From Eubacteriales bacterium (lineage in GTDB: Bacteria > Bacillota > Clostridia > Lachnospirales > Lachnospiraceae), in the NCBI GenBank assembly GCA_030524175.1, contig JAUNHC010000029.1, positions 1 to 64,000 of the forward strand: a DNA stretch of 64,000 nt, written 5' to 3'. This document shows, in pieces, positions 50,167 to 58,216 of the stretch; the first letter of the stretch is position 1; each line of letters starts with the position of its first letter. Made by a program: the position numbers and the translations under genes. The notes under the pieces were generated by a model. The model saw only the letters and a list, made by a program, of their open reading frames with translations, did not search any database and was not told the DNA's origin.

Positions 50167-50562
50167 ATGGCAAAGATGAACAAATATTGGGGACTGGTAG
50201 CGCTGGGAGCACTGACTGCAGCAACAGCCGGGGCTATGGCGGCAGTTTTCATGAAAAAGAAATCTCTCAGGGAAGTTCCTGAATTTGAAGATGATTTTGA
50301 CGATGATTTCGATATTCCAGAAGATTCCGAGGAAGAGGACAAGGAGGATGTACAGGAGGATTTCGCATCCTGGGATGCTGCTGCGCAGGCTGCCGAGGAA
50401 GAGGCTGAAGAGGAAGAATTGGAAAGCGAGCTGGAAGAGGACGTTCAGCAGGATGCTGCTGAGGAGATACAGGACACTCAGGAGCCTTTGGAAAACTCAG
50501 AAGAAGAAAGTACAGAAACAACTGCGGAAGAAACCGTTAAAACAGAAGAATCTGAAAAATAA
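50167..50562 (+). CDS. Membrane-anchored, extremely acidic protein
   Basis: Protein of 131 residues: short N-terminus, one membrane segment (about 8-28, GLVALGALTAATAGAMAAVF), a KKKS stop, then about 100 residues dominated by Glu and Asp with no hydrophobic core, so probably disordered. The basic side is after the helix, which puts the acidic tail in the cytoplasm. SD GGAG lies about 11 nt upstream; a TACAAT at 50103 may be the -10. Monocistronic with its own terminator. No function recognised. Confidence 0.75.
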   Translation: MAKMNKYWGLVALGALTAATAGAMAAVFMKKKSLREVPEFEDDFDDDFDIPEDSEEEDKEDVQEDFASWDAAAQAAEEEAEEEELESELEEDVQQDAAEEIQDTQEPLENSEEESTETTAEETVKTEESEK

Positions 50563-50566
50563 AAAG

Positions 50567-50606
50567 ATAAGCGTACCGTTTTTCATATGCGGTACGCTTA
50601 TTTTTT
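50567..50606. terminator. Bidirectional intrinsic terminator
   Basis: ATAAGCGTACCG / CGGTACGCTTAT, 11-nt loop, T-tract. Shared by the acidic protein gene (plus) and the polyferredoxin gene (minus). Confidence 0.9.
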
Positions 50607-50666
50607 ATAAAATTAAATTTATGTACATATTTTCAAGCTGCCCATATCTGAAAAAGGCAATTGCAA

Positions 50667-51053
50667 TTAAGCTTCCTTAATTTCCAGAACTTCCATGGGA
50701 CAGGCTTTTACACAGATTCCGCAAGCGATACATTTGCTCACTTTATCTTCTTTTTTCACAATGACACCGAATGGACATGCCTCTGCGCACTTGCCGCAGC
50801 CCACACATTTCTTCTTATTGATCGTATAAACACCCTTTGCATTCTGTGTAATCGCTTCTTCCGGACAGGCTTTTGCACATTTGCCGCACTGTACACATAC
50901 AACCGGCTTTGGTGTCTCTCCGTCTTTCTTCACTTCAATATGGATGCAGGAATAATCTTCATTAAATTCTTTGTAGAATGCCTCTGAACAGGCAGCCTCA
51001 CATTCCTTGCATGCCATACATGCGTCTTTTTTTGCTACATTAAGCTTTTTCAT
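50667..51053 (-). CDS. Polyferredoxin with four [4Fe-4S] motifs
   Basis: Electron carrier of 128 residues. Cysteine groups: CMACKECEAAC (12-22), CVQCGKCAKACP (53-64), CVGCGKCAEACP (82-93) and CIACGICVKACP (108-119), each completing clusters with the others as in CooF/HycB-type subunits. No partner hydrogenase or dehydrogenase gene is adjacent, so it probably serves an enzyme encoded elsewhere. SD GGAGGG is 7 nt before ATG. It lies downstream of glnS behind a hairpin. Confidence 0.88.
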   Translation of the reverse strand: MKKLNVAKKDACMACKECEAACSEAFYKEFNEDYSCIHIEVKKDGETPKPVVCVQCGKCAKACPEEAITQNAKGVYTINKKKCVGCGKCAEACPFGVIVKKEDKVSKCIACGICVKACPMEVLEIKEA

Positions 51054-51090
51054 TTTGTACCCTCCGCAAATATATTAGTGTATTTTATTT

Positions 51091-51136
51091 AAAGCATACC
51101 TCCGGCCGGGGCCAGAGGCATTTAACTTTATGCTTT
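51091..51136. terminator. Hairpin between glnS and the polyferredoxin gene
   Basis: Inner CCTCTGGCC / GGCCGGAGG and outer AAAGCATA / TATGCTTT arms on the minus strand; the outer arm overlaps the last glnS codons. T-tract weak (TTTAAAT), so termination may be incomplete. Confidence 0.55.
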
Positions 51137-52795
51137 TGGTAATTTAAAGGAACTTTTCAATGAAACTATACGGTTAAACACAGGAGCGCCGTCTCTGGAA
51201 TCATGAATATCCGCACAGAAAAATCCATTTCTCACAAACTGATAACTGTCGTATCCTTTTGCTTCCATCAGTGCCGGTTCCACATAAGCAGTGACCGTTT
51301 TAAGAGAATCAGGATTCACATTCAGAGAACCGTCCTCTTTGTTATAAACACCCTTTTCTTCATCTACAATATTCTCATAGAGGCGTACCTCAGCCTTACC
51401 GGCATGAGCTGCTTCCACCCAATGGATCGTACCTTTGACTTTTCTTCCGTCAGGGGCATTGCCGCCTTTGGTTTCAGGGTCATACATACAATGCACTACA
51501 TGTACTGTTCCGTCATCGTCAGCCTCAAAACCTGTACAGGTGACAAAATATGCGTTCATGAGGCGTACCTCTGTTCCCAGAAACAGGCGTTTATATTTCC
51601 TGGGAGGATCGATCATGAAGTCTTCTCTCTCAATATATAATTCTCTGCTGAAAGGAATCTGACGTGATCCCAGCTCCTCATTCTCCATGTTGTTGGGTGC
51701 ATCCAGATATTCCACCTGGCCTTCCGGATAATTGTCGATCACTAGTTTGATCGGATCGAGTACAGCCATCAAACGCGGACGCTTAAGCTTCAGATCCTCA
51801 CGGATGCAATACTCCAGCATAGCATAATCCACCGAACTGTTAGCCTTGGAAACTCCGCATAAATCCACAAACATCTTGATAGATTCCGGAGTAAAGCCAC
51901 GGCGGCGAAGAGCTGCTATGGACACAAGGCGGGGATCATCCCAGCCGTCTACAATTCCGTCTTCCACAAGCTTCTTGATATAGCGCTTTCCGGTAACCAC
52001 ATTGGTAAGATATAGTTTAGCAAACTCAATCTGCTTCGGCGGCTGAGGATATTCCAGTTCTCTTACCACCCAGTCATAAAGCGGCCTGTGATCCTCAAAT
52101 TCCAAAGTACAGATAGAGTGAGTAATTCCCTCAATAGCATCCTCAATAGGATGAGCGAAGTCGTACATGGGATAAATGCACCATTTATCACCTGTGTTAT
52201 GATGTGTCATATGTGCCACACGATAGATAACCGGATCCCGCATATTCATATTGGGTGAAGCCATATCAATTTTGGCCCGCAGAACCTTCTCTCCATCGGC
52301 ATATTTGCCATCCTTCATCTCTTCAAAGAGCTTCAGGTTCTCCTCCACACTTCTGTTTCGGTAAGGGCTCTCTTTCCCTGGCTCAGTCAGAGTCCCCCTG
52401 TACTCCCGGATCTGATCTGCCCTCAAATCGCAGACAAAGGCTTTACCTTTTCTTATAAGCTTGACCGCTGCTTCGTACATCTGGTCAAAATAGTCGGAAG
52501 CAAAAAACAATCTGTCCTCCCAGTCTGCCCCCAGCCATTTAATATCTTCTTTGATGGATTCTACAAACTCCGTCTTCTCCTTGGTGGGATTCGTATCATC
52601 GAAACGCATGTTGAATTTTCCGTTATATTCTTTAGCAAGTCCATAATTTAAAAGAATAGATTTGGCATGTCCAATGTGAAGATAGCCATTCGGCTCCGGC
52701 GGGAAACGTGTGTGCACAGTGTCATAGACACCCTCAGCCAAATCCTTATCAATAATATTCTCAATAAAATTCTTGGAAACGTTCTCGTTCTCCAT
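51128..52795 (-). CDS. glnS: Glutaminyl-tRNA synthetase
   Basis: Class I aminoacyl-tRNA synthetase of 555 residues. The HIGH motif is in [16 protein letters not shown] (31-46), followed by [11 protein letters not shown]. In place of the usual MSKR-type KMSKS loop I see [12 protein letters not shown]. The C-terminal beta-barrel anticodon domains are present ([12 protein letters not shown] onward). Many Clostridia lack GlnRS and use GatCAB; this strain has the direct route. SD GGAGGG lies 7 nt before ATG. Confidence 0.96.
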   Translation of the reverse strand: MENENVSKNFIENIIDKDLAEGVYDTVHTRFPPEPNGYLHIGHAKSILLNYGLAKEYNGKFNMRFDDTNPTKEKTEFVESIKEDIKWLGADWEDRLFFASDYFDQMYEAAVKLIRKGKAFVCDLRADQIREYRGTLTEPGKESPYRNRSVEENLKLFEEMKDGKYADGEKVLRAKIDMASPNMNMRDPVIYRVAHMTHHNTGDKWCIYPMYDFAHPIEDAIEGITHSICTLEFEDHRPLYDWVVRELEYPQPPKQIEFAKLYLTNVVTGKRYIKKLVEDGIVDGWDDPRLVSIAALRRRGFTPESIKMFVDLCGVSKANSSVDYAMLEYCIREDLKLKRPRLMAVLDPIKLVIDNYPEGQVEYLDAPNNMENEELGSRQIPFSRELYIEREDFMIDPPRKYKRLFLGTEVRLMNAYFVTCTGFEADDDGTVHVVHCMYDPETKGGNAPDGRKVKGTIHWVEAAHAGKAEVRLYENIVDEEKGVYNKEDGSLNVNPDSLKTVTAYVEPALMEAKGYDSYQFVRNGFFCADIHDSRDGAPVFNRIVSLKSSFKLPKA

Positions 52796-53303
52796 CTTTT
52801 TCCCTCCTACAATTCTCTTAGAGATTTATCTTACCATAAACAGATAACTTTTAAAAGATTTTCCGCAAAAATTTGTGTGGATTTTTCTTTTTTCTTTTGG
52901 AAATCAGCCGGTTCCATAAAAGAATCTTGTCCTTCCAACAGATTTGCACAAATACGTTTATAAACCATCTTAGATATAATCCAATTTAAATATGTCATAC
53001 TTGAAATTCTTCATACTCTATGGTAGATTAATAATTACTATTCATCGGCAATATCCCCCCAAGGCGTTTTTATGCAGATCTGCATGAAGATTCCAAGACA
53101 TATAACGTGCGAAATTATGCATCTGGCATATTTCTCTGCATCGCGAAGTACATTGCTTGTCACGGCTTGAACGGGAAGTATTAATACTGAACAACGTCCG
53201 GAAAATATCTTGGCTATAAATCATTGTCCAGCTCTGTTCATATATTTCATTTCTTAGTGGATCATTCCACATTTTTTCCAATACCAGCACCTTGATAATT
53301 TAA
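52796..53303. other. Gene-free stretch with a possible decayed coding fragment
   Basis: A 48-codon plus-strand open frame (53038..53184, TAA) has a coding-like composition (RRFYADLHEDSKTYNVRN and further) but is bounded by stops and has no start signal; it may be a gene remnant. The 82-codon minus-strand frame across it looks like its shadow. Nothing else is supported here beyond a weak glnS -10. Confidence 0.35.
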
Positions 53304-53332
53304 TAGACTTCACACTTTTGACGTGGTATAAT
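53304..53332 (+). promoter_or_regulatory. Promoter of the coiled-coil gene
   Basis: TAGACT, 17-nt spacer, perfect TATAAT, 34 bp before the TTG start codon. Confidence 0.7.
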
Positions 53333-53365
53333 ACAGGCACGGATTTTCAAAGGAGCGTGATAATA

Positions 53366-53761
53366 TTGGCATTGTCAAACGAAGATTTAATGGCGATATC
53401 CGGTTTATTAGACACAAAGCTTGATCCAATAAACAATCGTCTCGGCACTCTTGAAAACAAGTTTGATGTCCTGGAAAACAAATTTGATACTTTCGGAAAG
53501 AGATTAGGTACCCTTGAAAACAGATTTGACTCTCTTGAAAACAGATTTGGTACCCTCGAAAGCAGATTTGACTCTCTCGAAAACAGATTTGACACACTGG
53601 AATTCAAACAAGATATCACTCACAAGAAACTAAATGATTTAATTCTGGATTTCAAGATTGCTGAACGTGATACCAATCGCAGCTTTAAACTTATAGCAGA
53701 TACACAGGAAACTATAATTACCGTACTGCAGGGCAAAGGTATTTTACCCAAAGCACTGTGA
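53366..53761 (+). CDS. Coiled-coil protein with heptad repeats
   Basis: Protein of 131 residues beginning at TTG (53366) with AAAGGAG 10 nt upstream, giving MALSNEDLMAISGLLD. Residues about 30-85 consist of heptads of the form LENRFDx/LGTLENK, mirrored in DNA as 21-nt near-repeats, and form a long parallel coiled coil. The C-terminal part (SFKLIADTQETIITVLQG) is helical too. It resembles small coiled-coil genes common in Lachnospiraceae; the role is unknown. The longer frame to 53318 starts inside the promoter and is rejected. Confidence 0.75.
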   Translation: MALSNEDLMAISGLLDTKLDPINNRLGTLENKFDVLENKFDTFGKRLGTLENRFDSLENRFGTLESRFDSLENRFDTLEFKQDITHKKLNDLILDFKIAERDTNRSFKLIADTQETIITVLQGKGILPKAL

Positions 53762-53782
53762 CAACTAAATATACTGCCGCTG

Positions 53783-53828
53783 AAAAAGTGTGAAGCTTAT
53801 TAAATTATCAATGGCTTTGCACTTTTTT
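53783..53828 (+). terminator. Intrinsic terminator of the coiled-coil gene
   Basis: AAAAAGTGTGAAGC pairs with GCTTTGCACTTTTT around a 17-nt A/T-rich loop, 22 bp after the stop. Confidence 0.75.
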
Positions 53829-54084
53829 ATATATTAAATGCTCTATTCTTAAGATAAAAGCACTTATAACTAAAGGGACTTCCTAAAGCCAGGACAGATA
53901 TGAGAATCGTCATCATACCGCCAGCACATATGGCAGGAGCCTGGAACAGAAAGCTGCAATTCTTGACAGCATCCCTGAGTTTCAGGCAAAATAAAAATAA
54001 CCAGAACATTTGTCCTGATTACCTTTTTGCTTACCTTTGATTTACCAAAGTCCCACAACCCCAATAAAATCAACAATTCTATAA
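53829..54084. other. Gene-free stretch next to tRNA-Thr with a possible coding remnant
   Basis: A 35-codon plus-strand open frame (53887..53994, TAA) reads like a protein C-terminus (YGRSLEQKAAILDSIPEF...) but starts after a stop with no SD. It lies beside a tRNA, a usual integration site, but no att repeat or integrase is seen in the window. Confidence 0.3.
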
Positions 54085-54157
54085 AGCTGCTGACGGGAAT
54101 TGAACCCGTGACCTCCGCCTTACCAAGGCGACGCTCTACCGACTGAGCCACAGCAGC
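54085..54157 (-). tRNA. tRNA-Thr (GGT anticodon)
   Basis: Full cloverleaf on the minus strand: acceptor GCTGCTG/CAGCAGC, D arm GCTC/GAGC, anticodon stem TCGCC/GGCGG with loop TTGGTAA (anticodon GGT), T arm ACGGG-TTCAATT-CCCGT. CCA is not encoded. It has its own consensus promoter. Confidence 0.97.
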
Positions 54158-54197
54158 ATTTTCTCTGTGCCGGCATTTCTGCCGCTCACAGTTGATA

Positions 54198-54226
54198 ATA
54201 TTATCAGACCTGCCGAAAAATGTCAA
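54198..54226 (-). promoter_or_regulatory. Promoter of tRNA-Thr
   Basis: Minus strand TTGACA, 17-nt spacer, TAATAT, about 40 bp before the mature tRNA. Confidence 0.9.
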
Positions 54227-54307
54227 CACTTATTTTGAATTTTTTTCTTTTTTTGCCCCGGCAAAGAATGTAGGGACAGATTCCGGCCCCATGAGCCAAT
54301 AGTTCCA

Positions 54308-54916
54308 TTACTGCACTTGGCCGCCGCCGCGGAATTTGTCCACACATTCCCTGATTTTTCCCCGAATGCGCTGAAGGGCATTGTCAATAGACTTGGGGGA
54401 TTTCCCCAGAAGCTCAGCTATCTGGACATAGCCATATCCCTTGAGATAGCAGTCCAAAACCTTGTTTTCCATTGGACTCAGGCTTTTATTGATTTCCCGT
54501 TCCAGTGCTTTCGTATTCTCCTGGTCAATGACAATCGACTCCGGATTCTCTGTCCACAGTTCATCCAGATGATGATCTTCATCCTCCTGACTGAGGGAAA
54601 TATACGAATTTAAAGGCATATGCTTCTGCCTGTTAGAGTTCTGGATAGCATTATAAATCTGCCTGTCAATGCAAAGACGGGCAAAGGTCTGGAAAGCAGC
54701 GTCCTTGTCAGGCTGATAGTCACGTACTGCTTTAAACAGGCCTATCATTCCCTCCTGGATCAGATCATCCGTATCCCCTCCGATGAGAAACATAGCCCTG
54801 GCCTTCTGGCGTACCAGCCCCTTATATTTTTCCATGAGATAATCGGATATGCCTGATTCGCCTTCCCGGAGCCAGGCTATTAATTCTTCATCGCTTACAT
54901 TGTCGTATTTTTCCAT
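54308..54916 (-). CDS. sigH: RNA polymerase sigma factor SigH (Spo0H)
   Basis: Sigma-70-family factor of 202 residues for the transition to sporulation. Region 2 contains GGDTDDLIQEGMIGLFKAVRDY and FARLCIDRQIYNAI; region 4 contains LSPMENKVLDCYLKGYGYVQIAELLGKS with the HTH. SD GGAGGAG precedes ATG. It lies 87 bp after rlmB in the conserved cysS-mrnC-rlmB-sigH order, but the usual yacP gene between rlmB and sigH is missing. Confidence 0.95.
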   Translation of the reverse strand: MEKYDNVSDEELIAWLREGESGISDYLMEKYKGLVRQKARAMFLIGGDTDDLIQEGMIGLFKAVRDYQPDKDAAFQTFARLCIDRQIYNAIQNSNRQKHMPLNSYISLSQEDEDHHLDELWTENPESIVIDQENTKALEREINKSLSPMENKVLDCYLKGYGYVQIAELLGKSPKSIDNALQRIRGKIRECVDKFRGGGQVQ

Positions 54917-55003
54917 AAACTCCTCCGCAGCTCACTTTTCAGGACAACAGTGCCTGCAATCCTGTCAATAAATCCTGCATCCACCCGGCAGGGAATCTCA
55001 TCC

Positions 55004-55735
55004 CTATGCCATCCTTTGTCTCACGATCTCGTAAGCCAGCACACCTGCTGCCACAGATGCATTAAGGGAATCGATATCACCTTTCATGGGAATAGATGCC
55101 GCAAAATCGCATTTCTCCCGGATGAGACGACTTACTCCCTCCCCTTCATTGCCTATGACAAGCCCCATAGGACCTGTGAGGTTCAGCTTGTACATTGTCT
55201 CTCCATCCATATCTGCACAGACAAACCATATACCTTTTTCTTTCAGCTCATCAATGGTTTTCCCCAGATTTGTCACTTTGGCTACCGGCGTATAGTTCAG
55301 AGCACCGGCCGAAGTCTTAGCCACCACCGAGGTTAAACCTGCTGCCCTGCGCTTTGGTATGATAACGCCGTGGGCGCCTGCAAGATTTGCTGTTCTTATG
55401 ATCGCACCCAGATTATGCGGGTCCTCTATGTTGTCAAGAAGGAAAATAAATGGTGCCTCTCCTTTTTCCCTGGCATTTGCAAGGATATCTTCGACGGAAG
55501 CATATTCATACGCCGCTACCTGGGCGATGACACCCTGATGGGCTCCTGTTTCACTTAACTGATCAAGCCTCTCCTTGGGAACAAAATTGATGATCGTATC
55601 TTTCTTCCTTGCTTCCCGGGCAATTGTCCTCACCGGTCCGTCCTGGCATCCGTCCAGAATAAAAAGCTTGTCCACACACCTGCCGGAACGAAACGCTTCC
55701 AATACCGCATTGCGGCCTTCTATCTGTTCACTCAT
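55004..55735 (-). CDS. rlmB: 23S rRNA 2'-O-methyltransferase RlmB
   Basis: SPOUT-family methyltransferase of 243 residues that methylates G2251 of 23S rRNA. N-terminal substrate-binding domain (EGRNAVLEAFRSGR), then the knotted catalytic domain with LDNIEDPHNLGAIIRTA, GLVIGNEGEGVSRL and the closing SLNASVAAGVLAYEI. The start at 55735 has GAAGGAG 7 nt upstream; overlaps the mrnC end by 8 nt. Confidence 0.96.
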   Translation of the reverse strand: MSEQIEGRNAVLEAFRSGRCVDKLFILDGCQDGPVRTIAREARKKDTIINFVPKERLDQLSETGAHQGVIAQVAAYEYASVEDILANAREKGEAPFIFLLDNIEDPHNLGAIIRTANLAGAHGVIIPKRRAAGLTSVVAKTSAGALNYTPVAKVTNLGKTIDELKEKGIWFVCADMDGETMYKLNLTGPMGLVIGNEGEGVSRLIREKCDFAASIPMKGDIDSLNASVAAGVLAYEIVRQRMA

Positions 55736-56159
55736 GTTTTTCTCCTTCACTGATTCCCGCATGGATCAACTCCAGCATACGCGGGTATTCTTCCTTCAGA
55801 TATAAATATCCCATCAACGCCTCAAAGCCCGTTGCTCTGCGGTAATCAGACATAGTGGCATGCTTTGCCATTGTGGGGGAATGTGCATTTCTTCCCCTCT
55901 TATATACGCCCTGCTCTTCCTCGGTAAGCATAGGCTCGATCACTTCCATCATAGCTGACTGCGCTGCTGCCTTGACAAGGCTGCTTGCCTGCTTATGCAG
56001 ACGGTTCACAGGGCAGTTTCCTCTCTTTACCAGGATAGTGCGGACTACCAGCTCATATATCCCATCGCCGATATACGCAAGTGTTAAAGGAGAATAGGTC
56101 CGTAAGTCCCTATCCTCCAGCTTGAAAAGTTCCTTTAAATTGCTTACGCTCTCTGCCAT
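55728..56159 (-). CDS. mrnC: Mini-ribonuclease III
   Basis: RNase III catalytic domain without the double-strand RNA binding domain, 143 residues; trims 23S rRNA precursors in Bacillus. Visible: LAYIGDGIYELVVRT (the acidic active-site strand) and RATGFEALMGYLYL (second acidic site). It overlaps cysS by 16 nt and rlmB by 8 nt, showing tight coupling. Confidence 0.95.
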   Translation of the reverse strand: MAESVSNLKELFKLEDRDLRTYSPLTLAYIGDGIYELVVRTILVKRGNCPVNRLHKQASSLVKAAAQSAMMEVIEPMLTEEEQGVYKRGRNAHSPTMAKHATMSDYRRATGFEALMGYLYLKEEYPRMLELIHAGISEGEKHE

Positions 56160-57553
56160 TTCACACCTTCACGGGTATCCTTAAGAATGATCCCTTTCGC
56201 AAGAAGCTGGTCTCGGATCTCATCTGCTCTTGCAAAATTCTTATCCTTTCTTGCTGCCTGACGCTCTGCGATCAAATCCTCGATTTCTTTGTCCAGGATT
56301 TCATCTTCCTTTTCTATGATCAGGCCCAGGACATCACAGAGCTTCACAAGTATATCAAGGACACATCCTGCCAGTTCCCCGGAACTCTCTTCCGTCACAT
56401 TGGTATTCCCGAATTTTACAAGTTCAAAAACAGCAGCCAAAGCATCTGCTGTATTGAAATCATCATCCATAGCTTCTTCAAATTTTACTGTGAAGCCCTG
56501 GGCTTCTTTCAGCAATTCTTTTTCCATGTCTGACATCTTCTGGTCAGCAGCCGCGTTTTTACGGTCTTTCAGACGGCTTGCAGCCTCCACGATACGTTCC
56601 AGTGCATTTTTAGAAGATTCCATTAAATCAGCGCTGAAATTCAACGGACTTCTGTAATGTGCATTGAGCATAAAAAAGCGCAGGACCTGTAGATCATACT
56701 GCTGGCTTATCTCGCGTACAGTACGGAAATTCCCCAGAGATTTGGACATTTTGCGGTTGTCAATATTCAGAAATGCATTATGCATCCAATATTTTGCAAA
56801 AATTTTGCCATTGCAGCATTCACTCTGCGCAATCTCGTTCTCATGATGAGGGAACACCAGATCTTCTCCGCCGGCATGGATGTCAATCTCCTCGCCCAGA
56901 TATTTCTTTGACATTACGGAACACTCTATATGCCATCCCGGACGTCCGTCACACCAGGGTGACGGCCAGGAAGGCTCTCCCTCTTTTTTCGGCTTCCAGA
57001 GAACAAAATCCAGCGGATCTTCCTTCTGATCCTCACCGGATACCTGAAGTGCACGGAAACCGGACTGGAGATCATCCAGGTTTTTATGGGAAAGCTTGCC
57101 ATATTCCTTGAACTTTTTCACCCGGAAATATACCGTGCCGTCTGACGCTGCATAGGCATACCCCTTGTCTATGAGTGTCTGTATCATTTCAACCATACCG
57201 TTGATTTCCTGGGTTGCCTGGGGATGGACAGTAGCCGGCTTTACGTTCATACCTTCCATATCCTGCTTACACTCCTGGATATACCGGTTGGAAATCTCTT
57301 CAGAGCTTACGCCTTCCTCTATGGCTTTTTTTATAATTTTATCATCAACATCTGTAAAATTGGAAACATAATTCACTTCATAGCCTTTATATTCCATATA
57401 GCGGCGCACTGTATCGAAGATTATCATAGGACGTGCATTTCCGATATGGATCAGGTTATACACCGTAGGTCCGCAGACATACATCCGCACCTTTCCCTCT
57501 TCCAGGGGCACGAATTCTTCTTTCCTGCGGGTTAAGGTATTAAAAAGTTTCAT
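56144..57553 (-). CDS. cysS: Cysteinyl-tRNA synthetase
   Basis: Class I synthetase of 469 residues. Zinc-binding Cys in YVCGPTVYNLIHIGNARP (HIGH variant HIGN), WHIECSVMS and HHENEIAQSE for the zinc site, KMSKS in NRKMSKSLGNF. The C-terminal DALR region is normal. The start at 57553 has GGAGGAAA about 8 nt upstream; the frame to 57592 has no SD. No T-box leader is visible in the 100-bp gap in front. Confidence 0.97.
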   Translation of the reverse strand: MKLFNTLTRRKEEFVPLEEGKVRMYVCGPTVYNLIHIGNARPMIIFDTVRRYMEYKGYEVNYVSNFTDVDDKIIKKAIEEGVSSEEISNRYIQECKQDMEGMNVKPATVHPQATQEINGMVEMIQTLIDKGYAYAASDGTVYFRVKKFKEYGKLSHKNLDDLQSGFRALQVSGEDQKEDPLDFVLWKPKKEGEPSWPSPWCDGRPGWHIECSVMSKKYLGEEIDIHAGGEDLVFPHHENEIAQSECCNGKIFAKYWMHNAFLNIDNRKMSKSLGNFRTVREISQQYDLQVLRFFMLNAHYRSPLNFSADLMESSKNALERIVEAASRLKDRKNAAADQKMSDMEKELLKEAQGFTVKFEEAMDDDFNTADALAAVFELVKFGNTNVTEESSGELAGCVLDILVKLCDVLGLIIEKEDEILDKEIEDLIAERQAARKDKNFARADEIRDQLLAKGIILKDTREGVKWQRA

Positions 57554-57652
57554 AGTCCGTTTTCCTCCATTTTCTGCTTGGTTATATATCAAAGCGGGTA
57601 TAGCTCCCGGCTGTCCCTTTATTCTCTGTCATTTATTACAGCAAACTTAGGA

Positions 57653-58120
57653 TCAGTTTAAAAGACAAATTGCCTGAGATGCAATTCCTTCCCCTCTTCC
57701 GGTAAATCCAAGACCCTCTTCTGTAGTTGCTTTTATGTTCAGCCGGTTTTGGGGAATCTCAAGAGCCTCTGCCATATTCTCCCTCATCTGCGGGATATGA
57801 GGCGCCATCTTAGGTTTCTGGGCAATGATAGTAGCATCTATATTTCCAATTTCATAGCCGTTCTTCTTAAGAAGAATCCCCACTTCCTTAAGAAGGAGCA
57901 AGCTGGAAATCCCTTTATAGGCAGGGTCGGTATCCGGAAAATGTTTCCCGATATCCCCCAGGGCTGCAGCCCCCAAAAGAGCATCCATCACAGCATGAAT
58001 GAGTACATCAGCATCTGAATGGCCTAAAAGCCCCTTCTCCCAGGGAATATTCACCCCGCCAAGAATCAGGTCCCGGCCTTCTGTCAGCGTATGTACATCA
58101 TACCCCATTCCAATCCGCAT
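57653..58120 (-). CDS. ispF: 2-C-methyl-D-erythritol 2,4-cyclodiphosphate synthase
   Basis: MEP-pathway enzyme of 155 residues for isoprenoid synthesis. Metal ligands in GMGYDVHTL (D8, H10) and the His in [20 protein letters not shown]-terminal [15 protein letters not shown]. The start at 58120 (GGAGG 5 nt upstream) gives the usual length; the longer frame to 58207 is rejected. ispD is not adjacent; egsA lies upstream instead. Confidence 0.96.
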   Translation of the reverse strand: MRIGMGYDVHTLTEGRDLILGGVNIPWEKGLLGHSDADVLIHAVMDALLGAAALGDIGKHFPDTDPAYKGISSLLLLKEVGILLKKNGYEIGNIDATIIAQKPKMAPHIPQMRENMAEALEIPQNRLNIKATTEEGLGFTGRGEGIASQAICLLN

Positions 58121-58216
58121 GTTTTCCTCCATTCTGTGCCGGTTACACAGCACCAGATTGCTGTTATGCAGTCTCTGTGCTCTATTCCTGCCTACACTCC
58201 CGGCCATCTCTCCATT

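Noticed and set aside
53042..53290. 82-codon minus-strand frame as a real gene
   Set aside because: No SD before the start, Cys/Arg/Met-rich composition, and the opposite strand has the more protein-like reading.
53441..53610. Regular 21-nt repeats taken as a possible CRISPR array
   Set aside because: The period is one heptad of codons, repeats adjoin without spacers, and the frame is coding; no cas genes are present.
53310..53619. Two minus-strand frames with CFQESQICF-like repeats
   Set aside because: They are the complement of the heptad-repeat coding region, where 21-nt periodicity keeps several frames open.
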